In this document: positions 7,886 through 13,400 of the stretch, piece after piece
Layout: each line of letters opens with the position of its first letter
Numbering within the stretch: position 1 is the stretch's first letter
Assembly (NCBI GenBank): GCA_002688875.1
Contig: NZDU01000051.1
Span: 1-13,400, forward strand
Length of the DNA: 13,400 nt
Source of the DNA: Candidatus Pacearchaeota archaeon
Lineage (GTDB): Archaea > Nanobdellota > Nanobdellia > Pacearchaeales > GW2011-AR1
Reading direction: 5' to 3'
Notes under the pieces: generated by a model
Seen by the model: the letters and a program-made list of their open reading frames with translations, nothing else
Told to the model about the DNA's origin: nothing
Databases searched by the model: none
Made by a program: the position numbers and the translations under genes

Positions 7886-8473
7886 TTAAATTACTTTTTT
7901 TATTTTCGCTGGAAGTCCTATATGTGTTCCAGAAATATTAATATCTTTAACAACTCCACTATTCAATCCTACTTTAACATTACTACAAATTCTAATTTTT
8001 TCTCTAACTGAAGAATTAGTGCCTATATAAAATTGATTCTGAATTTCTACATCACCTGAAATTATAGATCCGGGCATCATACTACAAAAATCACCTATTT
8101 TACAATCATGTCCAATATGATTACCTCTATTTAAGATTGCATGATTACCTAATTTTATGTTAGTAGTTAAAATGCTATTTATACCAATAAAACAACCTTC
8201 TCCTATTGTAATACTATAGTCATCAAGTATTTGGGCCGTGGGATGTATAAAAGTAAAATATTTAGTTTCTTTAGGCAATTTATTAACAATTTCGCGGCGG
8301 GATTTACTATCTGCCACGGCAACTATTATTTCATATTTTAATGGATCAAATTTAGATATAGGTTTTGCTACATCATTAGCATATTCATCATCTACAAAAA
8401 ATATAGTTGGCTGTTTAATTTGACTTGCCACTTCTCTGGCACATCCTCCATAACCAAATATTGCTAATTTCAT
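7886..8473 (-). CDS. NeuD/PglD-family sugar O- or N-acyltransferase (left-handed beta-helix)
   Basis: At 195 residues this has the normal length and two-part plan of the NeuD/PglD family. An N-terminal Rossmann-like nucleotide-sugar-binding part opens with KLAIFGYGGCAREVA (2-16) and continues to about residue 75. From FIHPTA (75-80) to the end it is a hexapeptide-repeat beta-helix, with repeats such as IGEGCFIGINSIL and IGDFCSMMPGSIISGDVEI. RGNHIGHDC (116-124) carries the conserved histidine pair region in which the catalytic base lies. These enzymes transfer acetyl, sometimes another acyl group, from acyl-CoA to an amino or hydroxyl group of a sugar. The preceding gene encodes an aminotransferase whose stop overlaps this ATG by one base (TAATG). 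The natural reading is therefore acetylation of the amino sugar made by that enzyme, as in bacillosamine-type or Qui4NAc-type pathways. An AAGG lies about 10-13 bases before the start. Confidence 0.9.
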   Translation of the reverse strand: MKLAIFGYGGCAREVASQIKQPTIFFVDDEYANDVAKPISKFDPLKYEIIVAVADSKSRREIVNKLPKETKYFTFIHPTAQILDDYSITIGEGCFIGINSILTTNIKLGNHAILNRGNHIGHDCKIGDFCSMMPGSIISGDVEIQNQFYIGTNSSVREKIRICSNVKVGLNSGVVKDINISGTHIGLPAKIKKVI

Positions 8474-9102
8474 TATTGATATACCTTAAATTTTGATAAG
8501 TCAGGATAAGGTAATTCCAAATCCTCATTATATCTTTTAGTACTATCTATATTATAAAATTGTTTCATACATAATAATCCCCTAACCGCCACTTCAGGTA
8601 ACATATACATATTCCACCCCAACATATCAAAATTATCATCATGATAAGAACACTCCCTTCTTCCACTAAATCTGGCCCTACGAAACCATAAATATGCATT
8701 ATAATCATCAGTCAAAATAGCCCCGCCCTTTGATAATTTTAAATGTTTATATGGGCCTGTAAACGACAAGCACATATAAGTATTTGGAATATACATATCG
8801 GCTGTAAATCTCAACGCAGAATCCCAAACTTTAGTTGGTTTTAATTGATATGCACCCTTTAATGTTTCACCCTTTACTTTTTCGAAAACAACCTTCCCAC
8901 CAGCATGTATAATTTCACAAGGAACTGAAGGATAAGTTCTATTTGGTATAGTTATTTCTTGTCCTTTTATATTTTCATACATTAAAGATAAAAAAAGTGC
9001 ATTACTACTATTATCTACTGCTATACAATATTTAGCATTAGTATATCTACACAATTCATCTTCAAATTTATCTGTTATATCATATATCGAATCTATATTC
9101 AT
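8473..9102 (-). CDS. Short DegT/DnrJ/EryC1-family aminotransferase homologue lacking the C-terminal domain
   Basis: This is a second PLP aminotransferase homologue, but only 209 residues long where the family usually has about 370. Numbered from the ATG at 9102, the cofactor domain is recognisable: CIAVDNSSNALFLSL (26-40), ITIPNRTYPSVP (50-61), VWDSALRF (92-99) with the Asp expected to contact PLP, SFTGPYKHLKLSKGGAIL (113-130) with Lys119 as likely Schiff-base lysine, and GWNMYMLPEVA (162-172). The small C-terminal domain after that is missing, and the acetyltransferase gene begins at once, so it is not hidden in another frame. I chose 9102 because it overlaps the upstream TGA as ATGA; a TTG at 9129 would extend 27 bases into the upstream gene. 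It may be a compact working enzyme, a dimer partner or a decayed one. Catalytic residues look intact. Confidence 0.8.
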   Translation of the reverse strand: MNIDSIYDITDKFEDELCRYTNAKYCIAVDNSSNALFLSLMYENIKGQEITIPNRTYPSVPCEIIHAGGKVVFEKVKGETLKGAYQLKPTKVWDSALRFTADMYIPNTYMCLSFTGPYKHLKLSKGGAILTDDYNAYLWFRRARFSGRRECSYHDDNFDMLGWNMYMLPEVAVRGLLCMKQFYNIDSTKRYNEDLELPYPDLSKFKVYQ

Positions 9103-10025
9103 ATCTTTAACTCGACTTTCTTTTCCCAAAACTCAATAAAATTATCTACCGTTTTATCATCTAACTTTTCCATTTCTCTCAAGTGGTCAGGAACTAAATC
9201 AATAGTTTTATTTGCCCATTCTATATCTTCAATACCAAACGCACAACCATACTTTCTATGTGGATGTTTTAATCTATATTCTTCTGGAGTCATATTTTTC
9301 CACTCTGTATGTTCAACTGCATTATACAAAATAGTTTTACATCCACACAAACCAGGTAAATAAGTCATTGCCGTATGTTTATCAAAGGTTATTAAATATT
9401 CGTATTCATTCAACTTTTCTCGTAAATATGAAATTCCACCTCGTTCTATCCAATCTGATATATCTTCTGAATTAAATGGTTTTAATATAGATTCATAATC
9501 TTCTGGAGTATTCTTATGTAATATATGACAAAATCCCTTTCTCCTACCATTATTTGTTTTATAAAGATTTTCAAAATTATAATGTACAGCCTTTAAATGT
9601 TGAGTAGATCTATCTGTTTTCCATGTACTAAAATTAAAATATGCATCATTTTCACTTTCTATCCAGGAATGATTTAAATCATCACTTAAAAACCATCTGG
9701 CATTAAATTTTGTTTTAAATGGTTGACCTGGTTGTATTTGTGGATATATTGATATAGTTTCATTAAGTGGAAATTGTATACTTTCATTTAAAACCCACAC
9801 ACCACTATCGTAATTTATTGATGGTATAAAAAAAATATTTTCATGTAGAAACGTTGGTTCACTAAAAATTACAACTCTTTGGCCTCGTTCTGCTAACTTA
9901 TATGCAAGTTTATGCATAACCAAATCTCCCCCACGCCAAGATTCTTTTCCTTTTGAAAGGTCTAATGGTGGTGTAACGTGAACTTCTACCAAAAAAGTAA
10001 GTCTATCTTCACTATGTAATATCAT
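9099..10025 (-). CDS. Glycosyltransferase, GT-B-like
   Basis: The 308-residue protein follows a GT-B plan. The N-terminal half opens with a strand LTFLVEVHV (9-17), then ESWRGGDLVMHKLAYKLAE (28-46) and QRVVIFSEP (49-57), the glycine loop, helix and second strand of a nucleotide-sugar glycosyltransferase N-domain. The C-terminal half contains GRRKGFCHILHK (160-171), a strand-helix region to about 205, and YLITFDKHTAMTYLPGLCG (210-228) followed by KTILYN. In such enzymes this region brings a conserved acidic or polar residue and a small-residue helix to the donor. The classical EX7E motif is not evident, so the GT family is not assigned. AGAAG lies about 8 bases upstream of the ATG at 10025. 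Its TGA overlaps the following ATG. Its role would be one transfer step in assembling the cluster's glycan; donor and acceptor are unknown. Confidence 0.68.
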   Translation of the reverse strand: MILHSEDRLTFLVEVHVTPPLDLSKGKESWRGGDLVMHKLAYKLAERGQRVVIFSEPTFLHENIFFIPSINYDSGVWVLNESIQFPLNETISIYPQIQPGQPFKTKFNARWFLSDDLNHSWIESENDAYFNFSTWKTDRSTQHLKAVHYNFENLYKTNNGRRKGFCHILHKNTPEDYESILKPFNSEDISDWIERGGISYLREKLNEYEYLITFDKHTAMTYLPGLCGCKTILYNAVEHTEWKNMTPEEYRLKHPHRKYGCAFGIEDIEWANKTIDLVPDHLREMEKLDDKTVDNFIEFWEKKVELKI

Positions 10026-10052
10026 CTATATCTTCTTTCTGAAAGTAAATAT

Positions 10053-12404
10053 CTATTCATTATTTATCTCCCTTATTTTTAGATCTTCTTCACAATAAAA
10101 TATATTCCGTTCTAACCACTTAATTTCCTTTATAACTTGTTCTGATGTTATAGTTTCAAATTCATACCAATCATCCATTGATTTTATTTCTTTTAAAGGA
10201 TTCCAATTCCAATCACCTGGATCCAATATAAAATCTTTATTATTAAAATATCCTGATTTTTCATTATCATTATAAATTCTAATACAATCAAATTGAAATT
10301 CACAAAATGGTTTTGAAAATGATGAAATTAAAATTATTTTTGCTTTACACGCCCAAGCTAACCAACTTAAACCACCCCCGATTCCAATAAAAAATTCACA
10401 ATGTTCTAAATATTGAATTCTTCGTTCTAATGGTTTATCACCACTGTCATCACTGGTCGTGGTTGGTATAGTATTCCAATATCCGTCTGTGCCAAATACT
10501 TTATTTTTATCAATACAAACAACTTTATAACCTATTCCATTTAAATAATCAACAACTCTTTGCCATCCATTCAACCTATTCCAGTACTTACATTGTGAAG
10601 TTGATTGAATTGATATACAAACATATTTTTCTTCAATTGGTCTCTCATATCCTAATTTAAATTCTGGTCTAATTTCTTCATATTCTAAACCAAGAATATC
10701 TGAGGCCGTTTGTTGTAATGGTACTGTTCTGACATCGATTGGATTTCTTGTTCCATCATAAAACCACCCAATTTCATATAAAGGAATTCTATTTGAAATA
10801 GTAAATTTAGAACCAGGTTCTATAAATTCAATATCAGGATATTGTTCCTTAAATAACTGATTCCAAAATGTAGTACAAACAACTTCACAATTATGTTTCT
10901 TTCTAAATTCTTCAACATAGGGTATCCACGCCAATGTATCACCTAATGCTTTAGTACCAAAATGAATATGAACTTTTTTATTTGTCAAATCTAATTTGTA
11001 CTCATAAATTACTTCATCATCAATTGAAACTCTAATTAACCAATTTACATAATACTTAATATAACATTTTGTCCAATGACCAGATTTTATAGTATTAGAA
11101 TATAAGAGTTTGTTAGTATCTCCGTCAATAAAATCAACTTTATAATCTAAATCTCGACCATTAATAGTTACCCTTGCCCCATCAGAAAAATCAATATCAA
11201 AAAAATTACCTCTTTCTTTAAAATATTCTGTTTTCTCAATTTCCTTTAAAATTTCATATCCCTTTTCTGCTGCCTTATTCCAATTAAAATTTCTTCTTAT
11301 TATTTCAGATTCTATTAAAGAATTTATTCTATAATCTTTATAATTTTCATAAACATCCCTCATAACTTTAGATAAATCATTATAGTCAGGTTCACAATAA
11401 TTTCCATCATAATGACCTTCACCATCATTAAAAGTACTTCCCTCACCCAAACTATAAGGTTTTTCTCCAATTATTTTTACAGGATAACCTAATCCCCTTG
11501 CAAATTCTAATTGTCCACCCCAATCTGAATAAATAGATGGAATACCACATGCCATTGCTTCTATCAAAGGTAAATTCCATCCCTCACTTCTTGCACAAGA
11601 TAAAAAGACATGACCAATCTTCATATATTTAATATAATCTTCTCTTGAAACAAAACTCTTTATTTTAATTCTATCGTCTTCAAAACCATAATGTTTTAAT
11701 CTTTCTTCTGTACTATCCATCCCATCTACTGAAAAAGGATTATCAATAGATGCAATTAAATCAACTGGTTCATCTTTATCAAATGTTTTTAAAAATGTTT
11801 CTATTATTTCGGTTGTAGATTTTCTATAATCCCACCTACCAAACAACAGAAATTTAAATCTACCATCATTATAATCATCTAATAAATCTACTTTCTCTGG
11901 ATAAAAAATATCTTGATGAACTCCTTCTGGTACAACTTTAACTCTTTCAGATGGATATCCTTGTTCAATAGCACATTCTTTTTGCCAAGTAGACGGCACC
12001 CATAACTGATCAAAGGTTAATAAATTGTTAAATTGGTCATCTGGAAACCTTGTACTTTCCCAAACTACATATGCTATTTTATATCCATTGTATTGATGAT
12101 ACATATAATAATGATTGGATTCAACCAAAACAATATTAACATCAGGAATAAAATTTTCATCATATGAATATATTGGAAAATCTTTTAATTCTTCATTTTC
12201 CCATAAACTTTGCTCTACCAACATATTTTTATGTTGTTCAGTCAGGTATGGTTCTTTGTCATGATTCTGACCGTTCCAATTTTCACCAATAGTAAAATTT
12301 CTTACCTTGATTGGAATTAATTTATCTAAATAAGTAAAAAAGTTTCTTGAATGACTATTATAACCAGTATTTCCTATTAAACTTGTGTGTGCTTTTATTT
12401 TCAT
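10053..12404 (-). CDS. Fused glycosyltransferase: N-terminal GT4 plus C-terminal TibC/BAHT-like heptosyltransferase
   Basis: This 783-residue protein joins two transferases. Residues 1 to about 390 are a GT4 enzyme: IGNTGYNSHSRNF opening (10-22), VVPEGVHQDIFYP (157-169), FLLFGRWDYRKS (185-196), and the donor-site EX7E motif EGWNLPLIEAMACG (274-287). Residues about 395-475 are a beta-rich segment, and about 476-770 match the bacterial autotransporter heptosyltransferase family (TibC, Aah). Its marks are HIHFGTKALGDTLAWIPYVE (479-498, with Asp489), CTTFWNQLF (510-518), STSQCKYWNRLNGWQRV (601-617), and CEFFIGIGGGLSWLAWACK (669-687). Known members put heptose from an ADP-heptose donor on serines of beta-helical adhesins. 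The iron-site cysteines appear to be absent between 708 and 770. The ATG follows an in-frame TAA immediately upstream, which fixes the start; an AAAGGAG lies 15 bases away. Its acceptor might be the neighbouring fibre, which is inference. Confidence 0.85.
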   Translation of the reverse strand: MKIKAHTSLIGNTGYNSHSRNFFTYLDKLIPIKVRNFTIGENWNGQNHDKEPYLTEQHKNMLVEQSLWENEELKDFPIYSYDENFIPDVNIVLVESNHYYMYHQYNGYKIAYVVWESTRFPDDQFNNLLTFDQLWVPSTWQKECAIEQGYPSERVKVVPEGVHQDIFYPEKVDLLDDYNDGRFKFLLFGRWDYRKSTTEIIETFLKTFDKDEPVDLIASIDNPFSVDGMDSTEERLKHYGFEDDRIKIKSFVSREDYIKYMKIGHVFLSCARSEGWNLPLIEAMACGIPSIYSDWGGQLEFARGLGYPVKIIGEKPYSLGEGSTFNDGEGHYDGNYCEPDYNDLSKVMRDVYENYKDYRINSLIESEIIRRNFNWNKAAEKGYEILKEIEKTEYFKERGNFFDIDFSDGARVTINGRDLDYKVDFIDGDTNKLLYSNTIKSGHWTKCYIKYYVNWLIRVSIDDEVIYEYKLDLTNKKVHIHFGTKALGDTLAWIPYVEEFRKKHNCEVVCTTFWNQLFKEQYPDIEFIEPGSKFTISNRIPLYEIGWFYDGTRNPIDVRTVPLQQTASDILGLEYEEIRPEFKLGYERPIEEKYVCISIQSTSQCKYWNRLNGWQRVVDYLNGIGYKVVCIDKNKVFGTDGYWNTIPTTTSDDSGDKPLERRIQYLEHCEFFIGIGGGLSWLAWACKAKIILISSFSKPFCEFQFDCIRIYNDNEKSGYFNNKDFILDPGDWNWNPLKEIKSMDDWYEFETITSEQVIKEIKWLERNIFYCEEDLKIREINNE

Positions 12405-12464
12405 TTATAACTTATATTTCTCCTTTAATAAATAGATATTATTTTTTCTAAAAGTTAATAAAAA
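12405..12464 (-). other. Short leader between the chimeric remnant and the fused glycosyltransferase gene
   Basis: This AT-rich gap has no gene and no clear hairpin terminator. Reading on the minus strand it holds a run of A/T, then AAAGGAG, then an A/T-rich spacer up to the start codon. A near match to a T4-type late promoter element occurs at the start codon, but such motifs are expected by chance at this base composition, so I do not call a promoter. Confidence 0.4.
12420..12426 (-). promoter_or_regulatory. Ribosome binding site, AAAGGAG, for the fused glycosyltransferase gene
   Basis: AAAGGAG reads on the minus strand 15 bases before the ATG at 12404. The spacing is longer than the usual 5-10 bases. 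No alternative start can use it because TAA stands immediately before the ATG. It is the strongest ribosome-binding match on the right side of the cluster. Confidence 0.55.
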
Positions 12465-12570
12465 TTATCCACAATGATAAGTACATCCAACCCAAGCAGT
12501 TTTATAAGTAACACCATTATGAGTTGTTGAACCCGTTGTGTAATTACCTGTGGTAAAATCACAATCAGTA
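12465..12570 (-). pseudogene. Orphan 3' end of an unrelated gene (structural-protein-like tail)
   Basis: In a different frame from the duplicate's, positions 12570-12465 read as a compact Gly/Thr/Tyr/Cys-rich tail. It begins TDCDFTTGNYTTGSTT, ends TAWVGCTYHCG and stops with TAA at 12465-12467. Its composition is normal for the end of a secreted or virion structural protein and quite unlike the glycosyltransferase frame that overlaps it. The coding sense starts exactly where similarity to the left-edge transferase ends. This suggests the end of a former gene that was joined to the duplicated transferase start. No start codon is associated with it here, so it is probably not translated alone. 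Identity of the parent gene is unknown. Confidence 0.5.
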
Positions 12571-12691
12571 GTAATTTACTTGGGTAATCTAATTTAGAGG
12601 CTATTTCTCGTAACCAATTATTTACCCAAACGTCACTACCACCATATACTAACGAACCACCTCCTGTGGCATAATAGACATCATAACTCAT
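12571..12691 (-). repeat. Direct repeat copy B (truncated duplicate after the fibre gene)
   Basis: This is the partner of 339-456. The two copies are separated by about 12.2 kb that holds the whole carbohydrate cassette. Upstream of each ATG the sequences differ: here the fibre gene ends, there the full-length aminotransferase ends. Confidence 0.85.
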
Positions 12692-12705
12692 TAATTTTCC
12701 TAATT

Positions 12706-13400
12706 TTAAGTATCAAAAACAACTTCAAAAAATCCTATTACATTATCAATCGTCCTCCAATTACTAATCATTGGACGCATTTTAACTTGAATTACATCCC
12801 CTGCAGCGAATGTATCGAGTCCCCTGGATTGAGTTCCATATGTAGAAAAATAAGTGTTTGCATCTACATTTACTCCTGGTGTAGAATATGTCCCATCAAG
12901 TGAATTATTTATCAAAATATCACAATACCACAAGACTGTAAGTGCACCACTAGTTCGTTGGAATCTTGCTCCTGCACCTACTATACTACCTGGTCTGTGC
13001 ATAACATAACCTAAATTTGGACTCATTTGGACCCCATTGGTTGTTTTCATATAATAAGCAACACCACTTGCAACAGTTGTACCAAAGTTGAATATAGCTC
13101 GTGCTCCTTCTATTTCTCCGTCTACAATTAAATCATTTTCTACTTTAACATTACCAGAATCAAAATAACCTGCCCAATTAGTTGCACCCCCCACAGCTTT
13201 ACCTTTTATACCTATCGCGACGCCATCTGTTGCAGAAGTAGTATATCCAGAAATTGATATTGTCTCCATTGTAGAATTATACTGTGATACTGTATTTGAT
13301 GTATTAACAGCGAAATTAACTTTACCATACACCGTTGGGGAATATCCATTAATAACCACTTGATTTTGTGGTCCACTTTCATTCTCCTGGGTATTACTCT
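12706..13400 (-). CDS. Phage-type tail fibre or structural protein, C-terminal part (5' end outside the window)
   Basis: The reading frame is open from the window edge to a TAA at 12706, giving 230 visible residues. A GTG at 13359 is not a convincing start because in-frame codons (SNTQENESGPQNQ) continue upstream to the edge. About a third of the way in is ATNWAGYFDSGNVKVENDL followed by IVDGEIEG, a strand-turn pattern common in phage fibres and other trimeric beta-structured surface proteins. The last ~110 residues, from GYVMHRPGSIVGAGARFQ to FFEVVFDT, alternate strands with Gly/Asn/Thr turns and an AAGDVIQVKM strand, which fits a jelly-roll-like head domain used for binding. No signal peptide or membrane segment is visible in this part. 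The gene heads the block and could be the acceptor or partner of the glycan machinery that follows. Fibre is a likely call; exact virion location is unknown. Confidence 0.65.
   Translation of the reverse strand, partial: SNTQENESGPQNQVVINGYSPTVYGKVNFAVNTSNTVSQYNSTMETISISGYTTSATDGVAIGIKGKAVGGATNWAGYFDSGNVKVENDLIVDGEIEGARAIFNFGTTVASGVAYYMKTTNGVQMSPNLGYVMHRPGSIVGAGARFQRTSGALTVLWYCDILINNSLDGTYSTPGVNVDANTYFSTYGTQSRGLDTFAAGDVIQVKMRPMISNWRTIDNVIGFFEVVFDT

Larger units (their letters stand above)
12455..12691 (-). pseudogene. Broken duplicate of a glycosyltransferase 5' end, running out of frame into unrelated sequence
   Basis: The ATG at 12691 opens a 78-codon frame whose first ~40 codons copy the left-edge glycosyltransferase. 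YDVYYATGGGSLVYGGSDVW here corresponds to YDVYYSTGGGSMVYGGSDVW there; 35 of 39 residues agree up to YPSKLL. After that the similarity stops: the copy at the left edge goes on as IHRRRPENIKIK, while here the frame reads a hydrophobic run with no resemblance until a stop at 12455. None of the three forward frames of this strand restores the transferase, so this is a truncated duplicate and not a simple frameshift. An AGGA sits 8 bases before the ATG, so a short peptide could still be made. It begins 14 bases after the fibre gene's stop. One extra serine codon follows the ATG relative to the intact copy. Confidence 0.75.

Noticed and set aside
8238..8423. Plus-strand open frame of 61 codons
   Set aside because: It is antisense to the NeuD/PglD-type gene, whose motifs are clear.
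8473..9129. TTG start at 9129 for the short aminotransferase, and a hidden C-terminal domain beyond its stop
   Set aside because: The ATG at 9102 forms a normal ATGA overlap with the upstream gene. After the stop the acetyltransferase begins at once, so no missing domain can follow.
12571..12691. Simple frameshift or sequencing error in a second complete glycosyltransferase
   Set aside because: None of the three frames on this strand continues the transferase after YPSKLL when compared with the intact copy, so the rest of the gene is absent.
12706..13400. Diversity-generating retroelement acting on the fibre C-terminus
   Set aside because: No reverse transcriptase and no template repeat matching the fibre end is visible in the window.
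1..13400. tRNA genes, CRISPR arrays, insertion sequences and rho-independent terminators
   Set aside because: No cloverleaf, spaced repeat array, terminal inverted repeat with transposase, or GC-rich hairpin with a T run was found. The poly-T stretches lie within codons or lack a stem.

Overview
The window is AT-rich. Every gene lies on the minus strand, so the reading order runs from the right edge to the left edge. I see no RNA gene, CRISPR array, transposase, integrase or convincing terminator. The right edge holds the 3' end of a gene for a beta-rich fibre or structural protein of the kind common in tailed phages. Everything after it is sugar and cell-surface chemistry packed into one co-directional block, with gaps of 0 to 50 bases and several stop/start overlaps. 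A phage or prophage fibre gene followed by a carbohydrate-modification cassette is the most likely setting, as in large marine phages that carry LPS-like clusters. A bacterial surface-structure locus is not excluded. The TibC-like heptosyltransferase suggests a Gram-negative context.

Layout in transcription order: fibre 3' part (13400-12706); a broken copy of a glycosyltransferase start joined to an unrelated gene tail (12691-12465); a giant fused glycosyltransferase, GT4 plus TibC-like heptosyltransferase (12404-10053); a GT-B-like glycosyltransferase (10025-9099); a short DegT-type aminotransferase (9102-8473); a NeuD/PglD-type acetyltransferase (8473-7886); a SAM methyltransferase-like protein (7860-7159); a protein that resembles a GT-A glycosyltransferase (7157-6015); a sulfotransferase-like protein (6000-4870); a double-LicD protein (4870-3347); a TagD-like cytidylyltransferase (3350-2919); a glycosyltransferase-methyltransferase fusion (2916-1597); a full-length DegT-type aminotransferase (1597-461); and the N-terminal part of a glycosyltransferase cut by the left edge (456-1).

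The genes can be read as a pathway. The aminotransferases and the acetyltransferase would make N-acylated amino sugars. The cytidylyltransferase and LicD protein would make and transfer a phospho-alcohol. Several glycosyltransferases would assemble the glycan, and methyl and sulfate groups would cap it. No nucleotide-sugar dehydratase or epimerase is visible, so precursors would come from the host or from genes outside the window.

The most notable structural observation is that the first ~40 codons of the left-edge glycosyltransferase occur a second time, about 84% identical and in the same orientation, right after the fibre gene. There the reading frame breaks into an unrelated gene tail. 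The two copies bracket ~12.2 kb of cargo and look like the scar of an insertion or duplication, or possibly of an exchangeable module. Other points of interest are the two-enzyme fusions, the TibC-like domain that lacks the cysteines expected for its iron site, and the LicD protein whose first LicD domain has lost its acidic residues.
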